A DNA stretch of 64,000 bases from positions 128,588,695-128,652,694 of the forward strand of contig CM070904.1 of assembly GCA_036417435.1 (NCBI GenBank). Direction: 5' to 3'. The notes below the pieces were generated by a model. The model did no database searches and was not told where the DNA came from. It saw nothing but the letters and a program-made list of their open reading frames with translations. Source of the DNA: Inia geoffrensis (taxonomy: Eukaryota > Chordata > Mammalia > Artiodactyla > Iniidae). Below, one piece after another: positions 11,513 to 24,384 of this stretch; position 1 is the first letter of the stretch; the number at the start of each line of letters is the position of its first letter. The position numbers and the translations under genes were made by a program.

Positions 11513-14500
11513 AAAATCTATTACTATATTGTCCATTCAAGTTCGTGGTTTTCATGAAAAACCAACAAAAAAGTCGCAGTTCAGATTGCCCTATTTCTGA
11601 TTTTTGTGGAGCAGCAAGGCTGAAACAACTCAGGTTCTCATTTCCCCGACAACCACCACTAAGAGAATTTAGTGGTTGTTGATGGTTTTTTCCCCATTCC
11701 AGCCTTCATTAGTAGTGGTCGATCTCTATTATATGCCTGGGACAGGTATGAAAATTTAGAAGTCATTATCTTTCCTGTCAATGTTATTTTCAGATAAGAT
11801 TCTTATATAAGATCGTTTTAAATCGCTCCTTAAAACTTAAATTTCGTCTCTTAAGTGAACTTTTATCAAGGACATTAAGACCTGACATGGAACTCAGGGC
11901 TGTCAAAATGACAGAAAATCCTCACTTTAGTGCCAGTCCTTTCAGCTGAAAGGGACGAAAAAGCTTGGTATGCAAAAGTTATTTCTGATTCCTTTAATAA
12001 TTCAATCACCGTAATTAAATTTCGACTCTAATAGCTACAGTGAAGGAAAAAAAAAGGGGGGGGCGTGTAACAATAACTCCCGGTGACTGGTGTTCTGCAC
12101 AATGAACCAAAAAGTATTTGATGGAAACTTGGATTCCTTTGCTTTCCCTTCCCCCTCCTCCCCAGGTGAACTGAGATGCCTATTATTTTCATTTAATTAA
12201 AACCTAGTCGACTGGACCCGACGGAGATGGAAACAATTGTGCTTCTGTGCCTCTATCAAGCCCTGTCGGCTCTCTTAACCGTGGTGGAGGAGGGCCAGGT
12301 GTGACGCCAACTCTCCCATTGTCTGCTGTGTGGTCACTCAGGATGACTCTTCCCTTCGAATACAAGGCTCCTTGTGGAGCTGTCCTCTCTGTGAATATGG
12401 CACAAACATCGGGATAGAGTTCTTTGGTTCCTTGCTGCCTCTTGTTAGAGACATAGCCACTCAAGGTGATTATTTCCTCCTTCTGAGTTACACTGTGCTT
12501 ATGTAATCTAATGCTTTGCTTCACCAATCATAGAAAATCCCTTTTAGTTTCTTGCCCCTGCCCTCTGCAATCTCCTAAATCCTCTTTCCTAAGGTCCTTG
12601 GTGACCAAAGGAAAAATGCAAGGGCTTCGGGTCCCTCGCTTACCTGGCCTTTCAGTGGATTCTGCCGACTGCCCCATCCTTCTTAACATTTTTCTCTAAG
12701 AAAACCTGCTGGCCTGGCTAACTGGCAGTACTTCCCGCCCCACTCGCTGCTCCAAATACGCAGGACTGATTTGTGCTGATAAGCGTCTGGAATGGAGGTA
12801 CATCATCCATCAGGACCTCCCAACAGGAGGCTACAGAGCCATGTTTCCCTCCCGGCTCTGATCATGGCGCAGACTTGTCCGCAACAGTCATCAGTCTACA
12901 GAAGGCTAGTGGCCCCCAGTGGTTGGTTTTGGACCTTCTCATCCTCTTGTCTCTGGGTAATTAATCGCATCTACCTCTCATGATTTCTCAGTCTCCATCG
13001 CTGCCAAAAGCCAGAAGCTCCCAACATAGAGTATTAAACTCAAAGCTCTGTCTATATAGGTCTCCACCAGGCTTATTGCGCAAGTGCATCCAACTAGCAG
13101 TAGATCGTAGACAAAGTCATCTTTCCCTTCTGTCTGCTCACACCCTACCTCGAGTCAACCAGAATCCAGATAATCCTATTCTGAAATAGCTCTTGAAATG
13201 AAAACTATGAGCCCTTTTAAATCACATTTATTGTTTTTTTCTTCCATTCAAGACAAGTGCCTTTATTCATGTCTTTGATTAATGTGGTACTTACTTTTGT
13301 TTTTGCACGTGGAAAGGAGCAAACTTCATCCAGTCTACTCTGCTTGCATCCCTGGGGAAGAGGGTAGCTAATCTGATTGGTCAGAGCCTAATACTTCATT
13401 GGGTTACATCTCACTACTGATCAGTAAAGGGAAGTGCTGTCAGGAGTTGATGCATTGTCTGTCTCCACCAGTCACAGGGTAGGTAAGCTCTGTGGGAATG
13501 GCCTTCTTATATTCAGAGGTAGAGAAGGCAAGCCTCACTTGCATCCTTGGCCTAAACTGCTTTCTCCAATCTAGCTTTTACCACAGAGTTAGCAAAAGAT
13601 GGGAGATTGGTCACCCATGTTTTCCCGGCTTAATAACGCAACGCTACCTGGTCCATACAGGGAGGTGATAAGCAAAGGGATTTAGGCCTCAAAACTCAAT
13701 TCTCAACCCCTAACCTGACCAAGGAGGACGTTCCAGGAAACTCTGGCATCCAAAAGAGAATAAGAGGAGACATGACCTCCACACAACATAGAGAAAACTC
13801 CAAAGGGAGAAGAGACCCAGATAAAAAGTCTCTAAGATGAGATGAAAGGTCTACTGGAGCAAAAAAATTAAAGCACAGGGAAGTGAATTTAGTCCCTCCT
13901 TTTTCTAGTTTTTGATATTTTCATCCTAGTCAAAGACATCCCAGTATTTATGGAGGGGTCCAACCCTTTATTTGTTCAAAGAAGAGCCAGCCTCTCTCTC
14001 TTGAGAAACTCATGTTCAAGAGCACAAAGACGGAAATGACTAAACGGTCATGTTTTAGTTCTAGGTAAAAGCACACAATTTAACGTTCGGAAGCTACAAA
14101 GGGGTATCAGCGAAGAAGTCCCTTTCCCGCTCTCCCTCACGCCCCACCCCCGCCAGCTGCAGCTCCTCTCCCTAGAGGTGACAGCAGTTATCAATGGCTT
14201 GAATCTCCTTCCAGATATCGAATTATCCTCTTTCAGAACTACACCTTAGAGAAAATGTATTTATGATTCTCAAAATTCCTAAGCAAAGGAGGCAAAAGAG
14301 AGAGCAGTGTCATAAATTGTTCTGATAACAGGTAGCCCAGAAGACCTAAAATATGGCCATGGAATATCAGGGTAAAATTCTCCAGAGAGATACTACAAGC
14401 TTATTGGAGAAAGGAATAAGCTCTCAGATCTTTCCTACAGCCCTGCGCAGACCAGGAGCCCAGGGGAGCTTTTGATCCCAAGAGCAGCTGGGTGCTGGGA

Positions 14501-16383
14501 TCACTTGGTGCCACTTCTAGGGCACCCACGCCTTGGACCTCAGCCTTTTCACGGTGCTGCTGGACACCTGCCGTCCAGGAGACTGGGCTTCACTCCATCC
14601 ACTGCGGCTGCTGTCCTGAGAACTGGCCGGCCACTCGGAAGCCCCTCTCCCTGTCCCCTGCACCTGGACCTACAGCTGCTGGTCACATCTCGTTAGACCC
14701 GGATGCAGCCTTGGTTTGCCTGATTTATGATGGACTAGTGCAGACAGGAGGAGTGAGGCTCACTGGAAACGGTAGTGAGGAAAGTCCAGAAAACAAGCCA
14801 GCAGTTTTCCAGTCTGTTATGGCTTAGGATGAAAAGATAAAGCAAAACAAAAACAAAGAAATGAGAATAAATTTAATTTCTGTGATCGACGTTTACTCTT
14901 ATTGAATTCTAGCTTATTTATCTATATTTCTTAACTTGATTTTCAGCCTACTGCTCATGGACCATGTCTTTGTTATGATTTTGTCTAGTGCTAAGTGGAG
15001 AAAAGAACTGAATAAAAACAACCCTGGATTTTTCCTTGCCAAAGAAATCATAAATTCAGATATGAAAATTAGACTTCAGGGCAGAGTGATGATTCAAGAA
15101 ACCAGGATTAATATTACATGTAGCCACAGAGACAGGGAGTTGGTTGTAGACAGAAGCCTTCCCTGAAGAACTGTTGATACTAGTCAGAAACTGGAATGCC
15201 CATCCGCAGCAAAATTATGAAATAATCTAAGCCATGTGATCAAAAACTTCAGAGCTATAAAAGGAGTGAGATGAATCTGTGTGTGTTGATATGATTAAGA
15301 TCACCCAGATATTGATAACTAAAAGAAACATAGTATACAAATGCCCCCAGCTCCATGAAAAATTGTGTTTGTGTATATATATATGCATACACATATATAT
15401 ATGTGTGTGGGGCGTTTTCCAAAAATATACACAAGAACACAAGAAACTATTGATATTGGTTATCTCTGGACCATGGAACAGAGTATGTGGGTTGGAAAAG
15501 AGACTCATGTTTCATTGTATGTCTTCTGTACTGTTTGAATTTGCTTTCCACGTGCATGAAAATATTATTTTTGTCATAACGAAGTCCAAAAAACCCACTT
15601 AGCTAATGAATGCATGCACAAAAAAGAAAAAAATGCCTGCATACATATGCAGATTTAAAAAGCTCTAAATTCTCTACTGCATTCTAGAAAGAATTAAAAT
15701 AAATATAACAAAAGTCCAGAAAGTGAATTATGCCAGCAAATATCAAATATCCATAAATAAGTGATTCATGCTCAGCTGCATGAGATCCATAAAAGTCTCC
15801 TTCAAGCATGACTGAGACATGGGGCTTAGGAAGCATTTCCAGGGGTGAATTTATGGAAAGCATCATTTTCGTCTAGAGCTGCTATTCTGCTACCTCAAGG
15901 TCAGGCTGACAAGGTTAAACGTAACATTAACATTTAGAAGTGCTCTCCCTTGGAGGCGGAAGTACAGCTCTTCTGAAACCTTTAAAACCTTTTGGGAAGG
16001 GGTCACTGCCAACATCCCAAGTTCTTTGCAGGTTTTTAAATGATTCTGTCCAGGGCTGACTCTGAATATGAAACAGTGGACAGAAACATGCCCAAGATAC
16101 TAGAGACATTTTTTGCTATTACTTAAAAATTAAGAATCTTCCCTTCTGCTGTGTGTGCCTGCAAATTATCTCTTATAATGACACTTCATCTACATATCAT
16201 TAACACTTTATCACACGAAAGTGGAGGAGAAGTAGGTTCCCAGCAGAGTCTCCGCTGGAAGCGGAGAACTGATGTTACACAAGGTTTTTCCAGGCTTTCT
16301 GGAATTGTCTGGGCCAAAGGAAGCACAGCAAAAGGCAAAGTTGGGTCTTACGGTTTGCACGAGGCTCAATATGGAGACTTCTA
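11513..16383. other. Gene-free interval with faint old L2 remnants
   Basis: No exon or recent repeat is visible for almost 5 kb. 12540-13190 is probably a decayed plus-strand L2 LINE coding region (local similarity to its reverse transcriptase coding blocks such as cctctttcctaaggtccttg and gtcatctttcccttctgtct). A small inverted repeat lies at 11650-11681. A poly-A/poly-G junction is at about 12046-12063. A TA-rich simple tract lies at 15375-15408. 11520-12060 and 13190-14430 look single-copy. Confidence 0.4.
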
Positions 16384-16640
16384 TATACACTACCAAACGT
16401 AAAATAGCTAGCTAGTGGGAAGCAGCCACATGGCACCGGGAGAACAGCTCGGTGCTTTGTGTCCACCTAGAGGGGTGGGATAGGGAGGGTGGGAGGGAGA
16501 CGCAAGAGGGAAGACATATGGGGATATATGTATATGTATAGCTGATTCACTTTGATATAAAGCAGAAACTAACACACCATTGTAAAGCAATTATACTCCA
16601 ATAAAGATGTTAAAAAACTATATATCCCCTAAAAAAAAAA
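16384..16640 (+). mobile_element. L1 3' UTR, 5'-truncated
   Basis: The piece runs from the L1 segment acactaccaaacgtaaaata through the polypurine block gggagggtgggagggagacg to the terminal signal ccaataaagatgtt. It is flanked by a short direct repeat (aatatggag at about 16370 and again at about 16640). After the L1 poly(A) signal there is a short A run, 13 unrelated bases, then a second A run, so the tail is slightly composite. Confidence 0.85.
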
Positions 16641-17049
16641 ATATGGAGGCAGATCTTCTGTGTGGAAAGGGCACCCTCATTTGTAAAGGGTGAGTGTTAT
16701 TTATGTCCTGATCACCTAAGACACCGGTGCTAAGTTGCTAAACATGTACAATAGCAACAGACACTCAGTGCTCCTTATGGAAGTAACATTTTCCTGAAGA
16801 AATCATCCTTCAGGCCATTTTATTTTTTATTTTTTTTTCAGGCCATTTTAAATTTAACTTCTTAACAAAACGGTATGAGGAACTAAAGTGTGTGGGGTAA
16901 CACGCTGTCCTTTGGGGAACACTTGAGTCTGGCCAGAGTCATCAACCACTTCATTATGACTGGTATTGATCACACCACTCATGCCAAACTGACCTTTGCC
17001 CTCTCCACAATCATTTCAGTAAACTCATTACTTTTATTTCTTTTTAGGC
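16641..17049. other. Interval between L1 and LTR
   Basis: No gene is seen. It contains an exact 14-bp direct repeat separated only by a T-rich tract (16809-16850), described in the findings. Confidence 0.5.
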
Positions 17050-17548
17050 TGGTAACCTAGCAGGGACCTATGGGGCCTTCCCGGGACAGACCCCTCCCCC
17101 ATGTCCTCTGCTGTGGCTCCTCTCTTAAGTACCCAGATAACAGTATCTGATGCACATTTCCTGAGTTGTTTTACAGATGCTAAAACTCCCGCCAAATGGA
17201 AGAAATTAACTACTTGATGACCATGAGCATGTAGCTCCCAGACCTGCTGGAGCCTGAGGATTGATAATGTTAACCTTTGTGACACCACCCTGTTACCTCA
17301 CTATCAACCAATCAGAGAGCTGCACATGAACTGATCACAAACCCTGGGATGCCCCTCCCTCACCTGGCCTTTAAAAGTGCTTTGCTGAATGAAACTCACT
17401 GGGGAGTTCAGGTGTTTTGAGCACCAGCTGCCTGGGCTCCGTGCTTGGCATCTGCAATAAATGCTGCCCTTTCCTTCACCACAACCCAGAGTCAGTAGTT
17501 TGGATTTACTGTGCATGGGCAAGAGGACCTAAGTTTGGTTTGGTAACA
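17050..17548 (+). mobile_element. Probable solo LTR of a class I endogenous retrovirus
   Basis: The roughly 0.5 kb element begins TGGTAACC and ends GGTAACA. It carries, in order and at normal spacing, a CCAAT box (17308-17312), a TATA-like TTTAAAAG (17371-17378), and a poly(A) signal AATAAA (17456-17461) followed by a U5-like segment. That is the U3-R-U5 layout of a gammaretrovirus-type LTR in plus orientation. No primer-binding site, gag, pol or env follows, so it would be a solo LTR. The flanks AGGC and AGGG are only a partial 4-bp target duplication, so the exact ends and family are uncertain. Confidence 0.6.
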
Positions 17549-18216
17549 AGGGCACTGTAAAGAAATTAATCAGCAAATTTGATTTACCCAGGGTTTGAAC
17601 ACAGAATTATTTGCCTAATTTTCTTATTTTAGAAACTTCTGTCACTGTCACCAATATATAGAGTTGGTAATGATCTAACAAAGGCAATTCTCCAAGTCAC
17701 CTGTGTCTCGTGTGATCTTATCATTAAATTGGTGACATCATCATTTCTTCTGAGTTTTAGAGTTTTATTTATTTATTTATTTTTGATGAAGCCATTCCCC
17801 TAATAAACACACTCTGCAACAGATAATTAATTTTTTTCATCCTGTGTTTGGACTGCTTGAAATGGAATGGGGTTGTCTGTATAATCTCTGAGAAGTAAGC
17901 TTAATCTCCTAAAGTAAGCAACAATCAGGAGTAATAGTATATAAGGAGCCAAAGAATATTATTTCCACAGTTAATCTCATTTCTTTAAATTCCCTGGACC
18001 TTTATTTTTCTACTCCTCAAGTTACTTTTAGAGAAGAAAACTCCCTCACTTGTTACATGGATTACTGAGCATAAAATATTTTCTCTGTGTTGGACATGCA
18101 TGAACGTCGCTGCACATGTTCATCTGTAGCAGATGACTGTCCTTCATTTATTCACAAACATCTGTGAAGGTTTGAGTGTGCCCCAACCATTTGAGCATTT
18201 GAAAATGGGTGATAAT
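17549..18216. other. Unannotated AT-rich interval
   Basis: No gene and no recognised repeat apart from a (TTTA)n tract at about 17765-17786. Confidence 0.5.
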
Positions 18217-18673
18217 GTTACCCAGTCCAATCTCATGCCGCTCACCACAAGACAGGCCAATAGCTAGAGAGGAAAGTTGTTGGGACAAGGAATAGCAACT
18301 TTATTTGAAAATCCAGCAGACTAAGAAGATGGTGGACTAATGTTCCAAAAAACCATCTTACCGGAGTTAGAATTCAGGCTTCTTTTATACCATAAGGAGA
18401 GGGGTGTGGTTGGTTGCTGCAGACTTCTTGGTGTCAGAATCCTTTGTTCTTACATCTGTCCACGTAGGTCAGGTCACGATGTTCCTGTAAACCTCCAACA
18501 GGACAAATGTTATTCTCTGTTCTGCAACTTTTTATCTCTCTATGAATGGAAAAGTGTTATACCTTTAAAGGTCAGAGCCTTGAGAATGGCCTATCCTGTA
18601 TATTTCAGGCTATAGGCAACATTCTCAACTTGTAGCAAAAGCAATAGAAGTAAAAGGAACAGATCCAACATTG
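18217..18673 (-). mobile_element. Possible LTR (minus orientation)
   Basis: This segment begins TGTTACCC and ends CCAACA. It contains actttatttg at about 18298, which reads AATAAA-type poly(A) signal on the minus strand. Length and composition fit a retroviral LTR, but no target duplication or internal region was found and I do not recognise the family. It could be another old repeat. Confidence 0.35.
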
Positions 18674-19735
18674 AGTCAGATTTGCTCTTCCTATTACACT
18701 CGTGGAAAAGAGCCTTAGAGTATGTCCAAGACATGACCCTTCTACTCAGGAAATTTACTATCTGGTCAGGGAGTTAAATAATTCCATATTTTTAGAAAAT
18801 GCATCCCTTTCATTTCTTCTCTTGTTGTTTTCCTTTGTTCCCATTTACCTCTCCCACCTCACTCTTCCCTTTTTTCACATTTCCCATTCCTTTTCTTCTT
18901 CCTCCCCATCCTCTTCTTTTCTGCTAATATCATACAATACAATAACCAAAGGAATTAACACGGTGCCTCTGGGGGTGTTTAGGGCTGAAGAATGGTCCCC
19001 TGCTCTTTGGGGTTAGGTAGCCCCATTGCCTCCTGAATCCCTGACCTCCACCCACATTGTCAGCAAATGCTCCCTCTCTCATGTATCCCATAAGGCCTGC
19101 AATGGTCCCAGCCTTACAAGCCCTTCTCCCCAGCCTCTCCCATGTTGCCAGCCTGGGCCGTGGGACAAGGCTAAACCAGTCTTCCCATCTCCACGTCCAA
19201 CTCAACAAGGAATGGGAGGACTTTCAGACACTTAAACTGCAGAACTTCCTGGTCACCAGCCCAGGGTTGTATGCCCACATTGCACATCCCTGCTGCTGTG
19301 TGATGCTGTACGCTCATCAGTGCACATTCACTAGACAGGTGTGCACCAGAGTCACGATGTAACAGTCCACATTGGCAACATAGGAAAGGGTTCAGGTGAA
19401 ATACCGGAAATGAACAAACCACCATTTCACATAGGAATACACGTTTTAGGGAAATAATTCAATCCAACATCCAACATTAGCTCTAGACTAGTGGATCACA
19501 AGAGGGGCTGTGTGTGATGGGGAAGGCTGTGGGTACCTCTGAGCACCACAGGCCCTGCCAGGCAGATGCCTGGGGGGAGCGTCCCAGCTCATCCTCTCCA
19601 CACCATCATCGCACGTTTTCTTCATCGTCTGTTCATTGGGTATTGAGTTTCCACTGTGTGTAGAGGACTCTCCTGGCCAGATTTACAAATCCTCTCAAAA
19701 TACAGCCCCTGTTCAAGTCTCACCTGCCTCAAAAC
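18674..19735. other. Intergenic, pyrimidine-rich in part
   Basis: No gene. 18810-18920 is T/C rich. No repeat family is recognised. Confidence 0.4.
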
Positions 19736-20013
19736 AACTCTCTCTCCCTCTTCCTCTCTGTTTTTCTCCCTGCTTCTTTGTCTCTGTTTCTGTCTTTCTC
19801 TGTTTCTCTCTCTGTCTCCATCTCTCTCTCCATCTCCCTACCCCCAGACTCTTCCCCTCTCTCTCTGTCTCTCTTCCTCACCCCCTTCCATATGCTCTCT
19901 GTCTCTCTGCATCTCTGTATCTCTCTCCGCCTGTCTCTGTCTCTCTGTATCTCCCTCTGCCTCTGTCTCTCTCTGTCTCTGTCTCTCTCTGTGTCTCTGT
20001 CTCTCTGCATAGC
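19736..20013. repeat. Degenerate (CTCTGT)n polypyrimidine tract
   Basis: About 280 bp are almost entirely C and T, with repeated ctctctgtctctgtctctct motifs. It is an imperfect simple repeat, purine-only on the minus strand. It yields artificial Ser/Leu-rich and Arg/Glu-rich open frames. Confidence 0.9.
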
Positions 20014-22339
20014 CCTCTAGCTCTCACCCTGCAGTTTTACTCCTTCCCCTCCCAGAAGAGTCACTGCTTCTCCCCACCAGTCAACCCTCAGTTGGCCAAA
20101 ATCTGTTACGCCCTTCCCTTCCTCCCACCTCTGACCCCGCCCTGGGAAAGGGCACCTGCTAATTGCTGCACAAACTGGATCTCTTTCAATCCTTATCTTA
20201 CTTGTCCCTGTGGCATCTGGTTCTCTTGAGCACATTCTTTTCCCCCCAAACACTCTGCCTTGGTTTTGATTGTGCTTCCCGATACCCCTGGCTCCCAGCT
20301 CCTTGGTGCCCCGCGAGGCTCCCTCACAGCGTCCTTTTCTTCCATCTGCTCCTGGATGGTGAGTGTTTTCTGGGCCCTCTGTTCGGCCCTCTTTCCACAC
20401 CACACCAGCTTCAACTCACTGCTCCAGAGAGTTCTCCCTCCCCCTCATCCTGAGGACTCAGATCTCATCACAGCCCAGATGTCTGCCTCTGCTGTGCTCT
20501 GCCCCACGCTCAAACCCTGCCAGCTGTTGCCACTGGGACATCCCTCGGACAAACCCAGAAGGTCCCAACAGACCTCAGCATCACCCCTGCCTGTGTTCCT
20601 CTTCATACGTTTTTCACTACCATTGGGTCGTCTTACAGCCAGAACCCAGCATGCTGGACGCTGGCAAAGCTATCACACATCTTTGGATGAACCATCTCAG
20701 GACAGGCCCTACTGCATCAAGAGGGAGTAAGCCCGTGTCTTTGCATTTTGCTTGCCTCTTGGGCCGAGGAGACCACCAAGTCACTGCCCATTGCCCTCTC
20801 CCTGTGGCAGCCTTGAGGGTGACAGGCTGAGGTGAAGGTGGGGATCCAGGTGTCACTGGTCACCATCAGCCCTTGGACTTGAAGCTGGGTGTTGGGGGGG
20901 ATGGGTTTGGAGACGAAGCTCACCCAGCAGAGGCCCCTCTTTCAATCAGCTTTTAACCCATACAGCCCTGTAAAGACATTTCCAATTCCGGAGTGCTGCA
21001 GAATGGCAATGCGGAATATCATTTTTTGGGTGTGAAAATTACAAAATTGGAAATTATTTGTTAACTAGACCATTACAGTTCATGATAACACACAAGAGCA
21101 TTTCTAAGTTGCCTGACATGATGGCAGAGAAGAATGGTGCCAAGATATACAGCCCGGGTTGGGGAATGAAGGTATAACCCACAGAAAATGACTACAAATG
21201 CTCAGTAAGACTAGTGAGGTGCTGATGTGGAGGAGATGGGCGGGGCGGCCCCTTGAGTCAAAGCAAGGGCACGACCCCCAGCCTGGACAGACAGTCTGAC
21301 AGCAGGGAATGTCAGACCAGCCTCGGTTCCACCAACATCATTTATAAAACTGCAGACCGCTCAGGGGATGAACGTGGGGTACGTCCCATCCTATGAAGAG
21401 TGACTTGCTGGCCCCCTTCCTTGAGGTTCCTGCTGGCACACCTCTCACCTGTCCAGGAATTACTAGGGATGCTCAGGGTGGTGGGGTCACAGGCAGGCCA
21501 TCCTCTGGTGTCTCCTGGAGCACGTGGGGGAGCCAGGGAAGAGGCTGCACTGCGTCCTCATCCACCCTCTGCTTCTCACATTCCCCAGGAAGCGGGGCAG
21601 AGGCTGGATGAGGAAGGACAGCAAACTACTTTCCAAGAGATCGTTCAAAGAGATCAGCAGCCCTCCCTTTGCTGTTGGACTGTCTACGAATTGCAGTGGG
21701 ACAAAACTGTCTAATGCAATCAAGTAAATCTTAACGAGGATGTTTAGATCACAGAAAAGCCCCACTGGGAGCCAGAAGCCATGAGGGAGGGAGTGCCAGG
21801 TGATTAGCAGGGTTCACTCCCCAGGCCTGACGGGTTTTCCAGAAGCACCCCCCGCCCACTGAGCATGCCCAGGTAGAACCACAGGCTGCACCCAGGGCCA
21901 GATGGGCTTCTTAGACCACTGCACAGCTGGGAAGTTCCAGATGGTCCAGGTGGCGATGCCTCGAGCGTGCGGGTAACTACGTCATGGTGATGGGAAAGCA
22001 GCACAAACCAGCGGTGGGTGGGGGGTGGGGCTCTTGGGCTGGGGCGAGCTGTGATTACGGCCATGAGTCATATAGGAAACCCTCCTGAAAGCTTTTCCTG
22101 CCCCCAAATAGCTCCAGGCCGTGTGCAAGTAGAGACCTTCAAGTGGACAACATGTGTGATGTTTTTGCGTGACACTTCATCAAAAAAAAACAAAAACAAA
22201 AACAAAACCCTGTTGCTGAAAGATCCAAATATCAATATTTGCTGCAACTGTGTTCTATTCATTTACTGGGAAAACACAGAAGTAGGGCATACTTGATTGT
22301 GACTCATGCTTTTCTGGAAGGGGTGTTTGATTTAGTTTT
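20014..22339. other. Intergenic interval, possible decayed L2
   Basis: No exon structure. 20160-20620 is C/T rich with weak resemblance to L2 LINE coding sequence in plus orientation. The remainder (20640-22330) is unrecognised. Open frames of 150 aa or less here show no domain. Confidence 0.3.
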
Positions 22340-22545
22340 TAATAGCACAGCTTAGGAGTCGGTGAGATCTGGGCTCCAGTTCTGCCGGGAGAAGATGCCG
22401 CCACTGAGAGCCAAGCTCTCTCGCTGTTCTTTCCTCATCTGTGAAGTGGAGAGAGTTAGAACGCCTGTCTCAGAGGCCACAGGCCGGTTGGATGAGCCTG
22501 GGCAGTAAAGGACCCAGAGCTTGGAGGATAAATATGAAGATGATT
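22340..22545 (+). repeat. MIR SINE fragment
   Basis: The order agatctgggctccagttctg, ctttcctcatctgtgaagtg and a decayed 3' half follow the MIR consensus in sense orientation. Confidence 0.65.
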
Positions 22546-22630
22546 AAATGACTATAAAATGATTGTTTTATGACAGCAGTTACCTTGCTTAACAATTTAA
22601 ATTCAGTATTTTACAGTGTTAAAATAAAGG

Positions 22631-22842
22631 GGGGCTTCCCTTGTGGTGCAGTGGTTGAGAGTCCGCCTGCTGATGCAGGGGACACGGGCTCGTGTCCCCG
22701 TCCAGGAAGATCCCACATGTCGCAGAGTGGCTGGGCCCGTGAGCCATGGCCTCTGAGCCTGCACGTCGGGAGCCTGTGCTGTGCAACAGGAGGGGCCACA
22801 GCAGTGAGAGGCCCACGTACCGCAAAAAAAAAAAAAAAAAAA
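22631..22842 (+). mobile_element. CHR-family SINE
   Basis: Full-length tRNA-derived SINE, beginning gggcttcccttgtggtgcag with polymerase III A-box-like TGGTGCAGTGG and a B-box-like region, ending in a run of more than 20 A. Target duplication is not clear. It is followed at 22880-23010 by a degenerate (TG)n tract. Confidence 0.95.
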
Positions 22843-24384
22843 AATGTTTTTTTTGCTTTTAATTTGTATGCCAATGTGTGAAGTGGGGTGTGTGTACGGT
22901 GTGTGTACGTGTGCTATGTGTTTGTGATGTACGTGGTTTGTGTGTGATGGCTGGTATGTGTGTTTGTAGCATGTGTGTGTAGCATGCGTGAGGTGTGTGT
23001 GGTAGGTATAGCATATGCTGTTGAATGAAACATGGCCCTTGGCTATGCCCCCAGATCAGGGCATGCTTCTTTAAGGCCCTTTTTGGAGGGAGTAGGGAGC
23101 TGTTTCATCTCCCCCAGCGAGTACCTTGCCTCGTGGGAGGGTCAGGTGTGGGCTGCCCAGACCTTCCCTGGGGTTCTCACAGGCCCAAAGTCTTGAGATG
23201 GGGCCAAGTGAGCCATGACCATCGGGCACACAAAAGTTCCCATGCAGGCCTGGCTCATGTGCTTGGAAAGCCTGCTTTTGAGGTGGCCTTTGGTTGGTCT
23301 GGGAACTTGGATTTCGGAGGGAGGGTTCCCGCATTACCTGGACTGATTAGAGCAGCTCTGTGCACCTGCACTCTTTGTGCAACCAGGATGGTTTGTGCCG
23401 AGCACCTGCTCTCTCCAGGGAGTCTGGAATTTGGGTCTGTGCCAGGCAGAGGGTGCCTTTGGGACCAGCCCCCAGTAAAATCCCTGGAGCTAAGTTCTGG
23501 GAGTCCTAGGGAATCATCGACCTGGGAGTGGTCTTGGAGACCTCCAACACAACCTTATTCCTTGGGGATATGTAGGGATGAAGTGAAGGCCTTGGCAGTT
23601 TTGAGGGGCTCAAGGGCCCTTGAACACCCCCTCCCAGTTAAAAGATCTCTTCATGCAAAGAACTCTGAGTTAGACCATCTCAGGGTCTGAGCAGAAAAGT
23701 GGGCATGAAAAGATCCCCCTCCATCCTAATTTATCCTAATAACTAGCTTCAGTCACAGCTCTCCTAGGAAAATTTGGTTGCTTTGTACATGGAAAGCTTT
23801 ATTCTCTATGCAAGGTCATGGAGGAGGCAGAGAGAGGCCCAGGGCCATTAAAGCCCCAGGGCGTTCATCTTTCCAACATTTTAATATATAACAGTGTTTT
23901 ATCTTTTTTTCTTTTAATTTTCAAAAAACTAAACGTTCTTGTAATGATAACTTATTTCAATTATAATTAAAGCACAGAAATGTGAAAAGTTTAAGCATTC
24001 ATTTTCGCAGGGAAAAAAAAAATTCGGCCTCAGTGTCAGAATTCGTCCTATTTTGAAATCGTACAAAACCTCCACCTGCCCCTCAGGAACTACAGTCCTG
24101 CCGCAAAACCAACCTGAACTCGTGAGAAGACATGGGCTGGCTTTTTCTTTTTTTTTTTTAATGGAGGAAACCTTTGCAGGTCAGCAATCCAGATCTATGA
24201 CTGAAAACCAGGGGGCATGAATGCTGTGACCAGCAAGCAGGCGTGAAGCATGCCTGATGTGTCCCCAGGTACATGCCGTGCAGGTCACAGGTTACTGATG
24301 GCTGGAAACTGCACGAGGTTGTAGCATGGGTCTATAATTACAAACTATATAATTTGTGCACACACGCACACACATGCGTGTCAA
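22843..24384. other. Intergenic interval
   Basis: Starts with an imperfect TG-rich simple repeat (about 22880-23010). A 221-codon open frame at 23025-23690 (+) lacks any recognisable domain and is treated as chance. 23880-24170 is AT rich. Confidence 0.4.

Noticed and set aside
19636..20229. 197-codon Ser/Leu-rich frame
   Set aside because: Translation of the CTCTGT simple repeat.
22631..22842. CHR SINE heads as possible tRNA genes
   Set aside because: The heads derive from a tRNA and keep A/B boxes but do not fold into a full cloverleaf and carry SINE bodies and poly(A) tails.
23025..23690. 221-codon plus-strand frame
   Set aside because: No recognisable domain, and it begins right after a TG-rich simple repeat. 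Without conservation evidence it cannot be supported.
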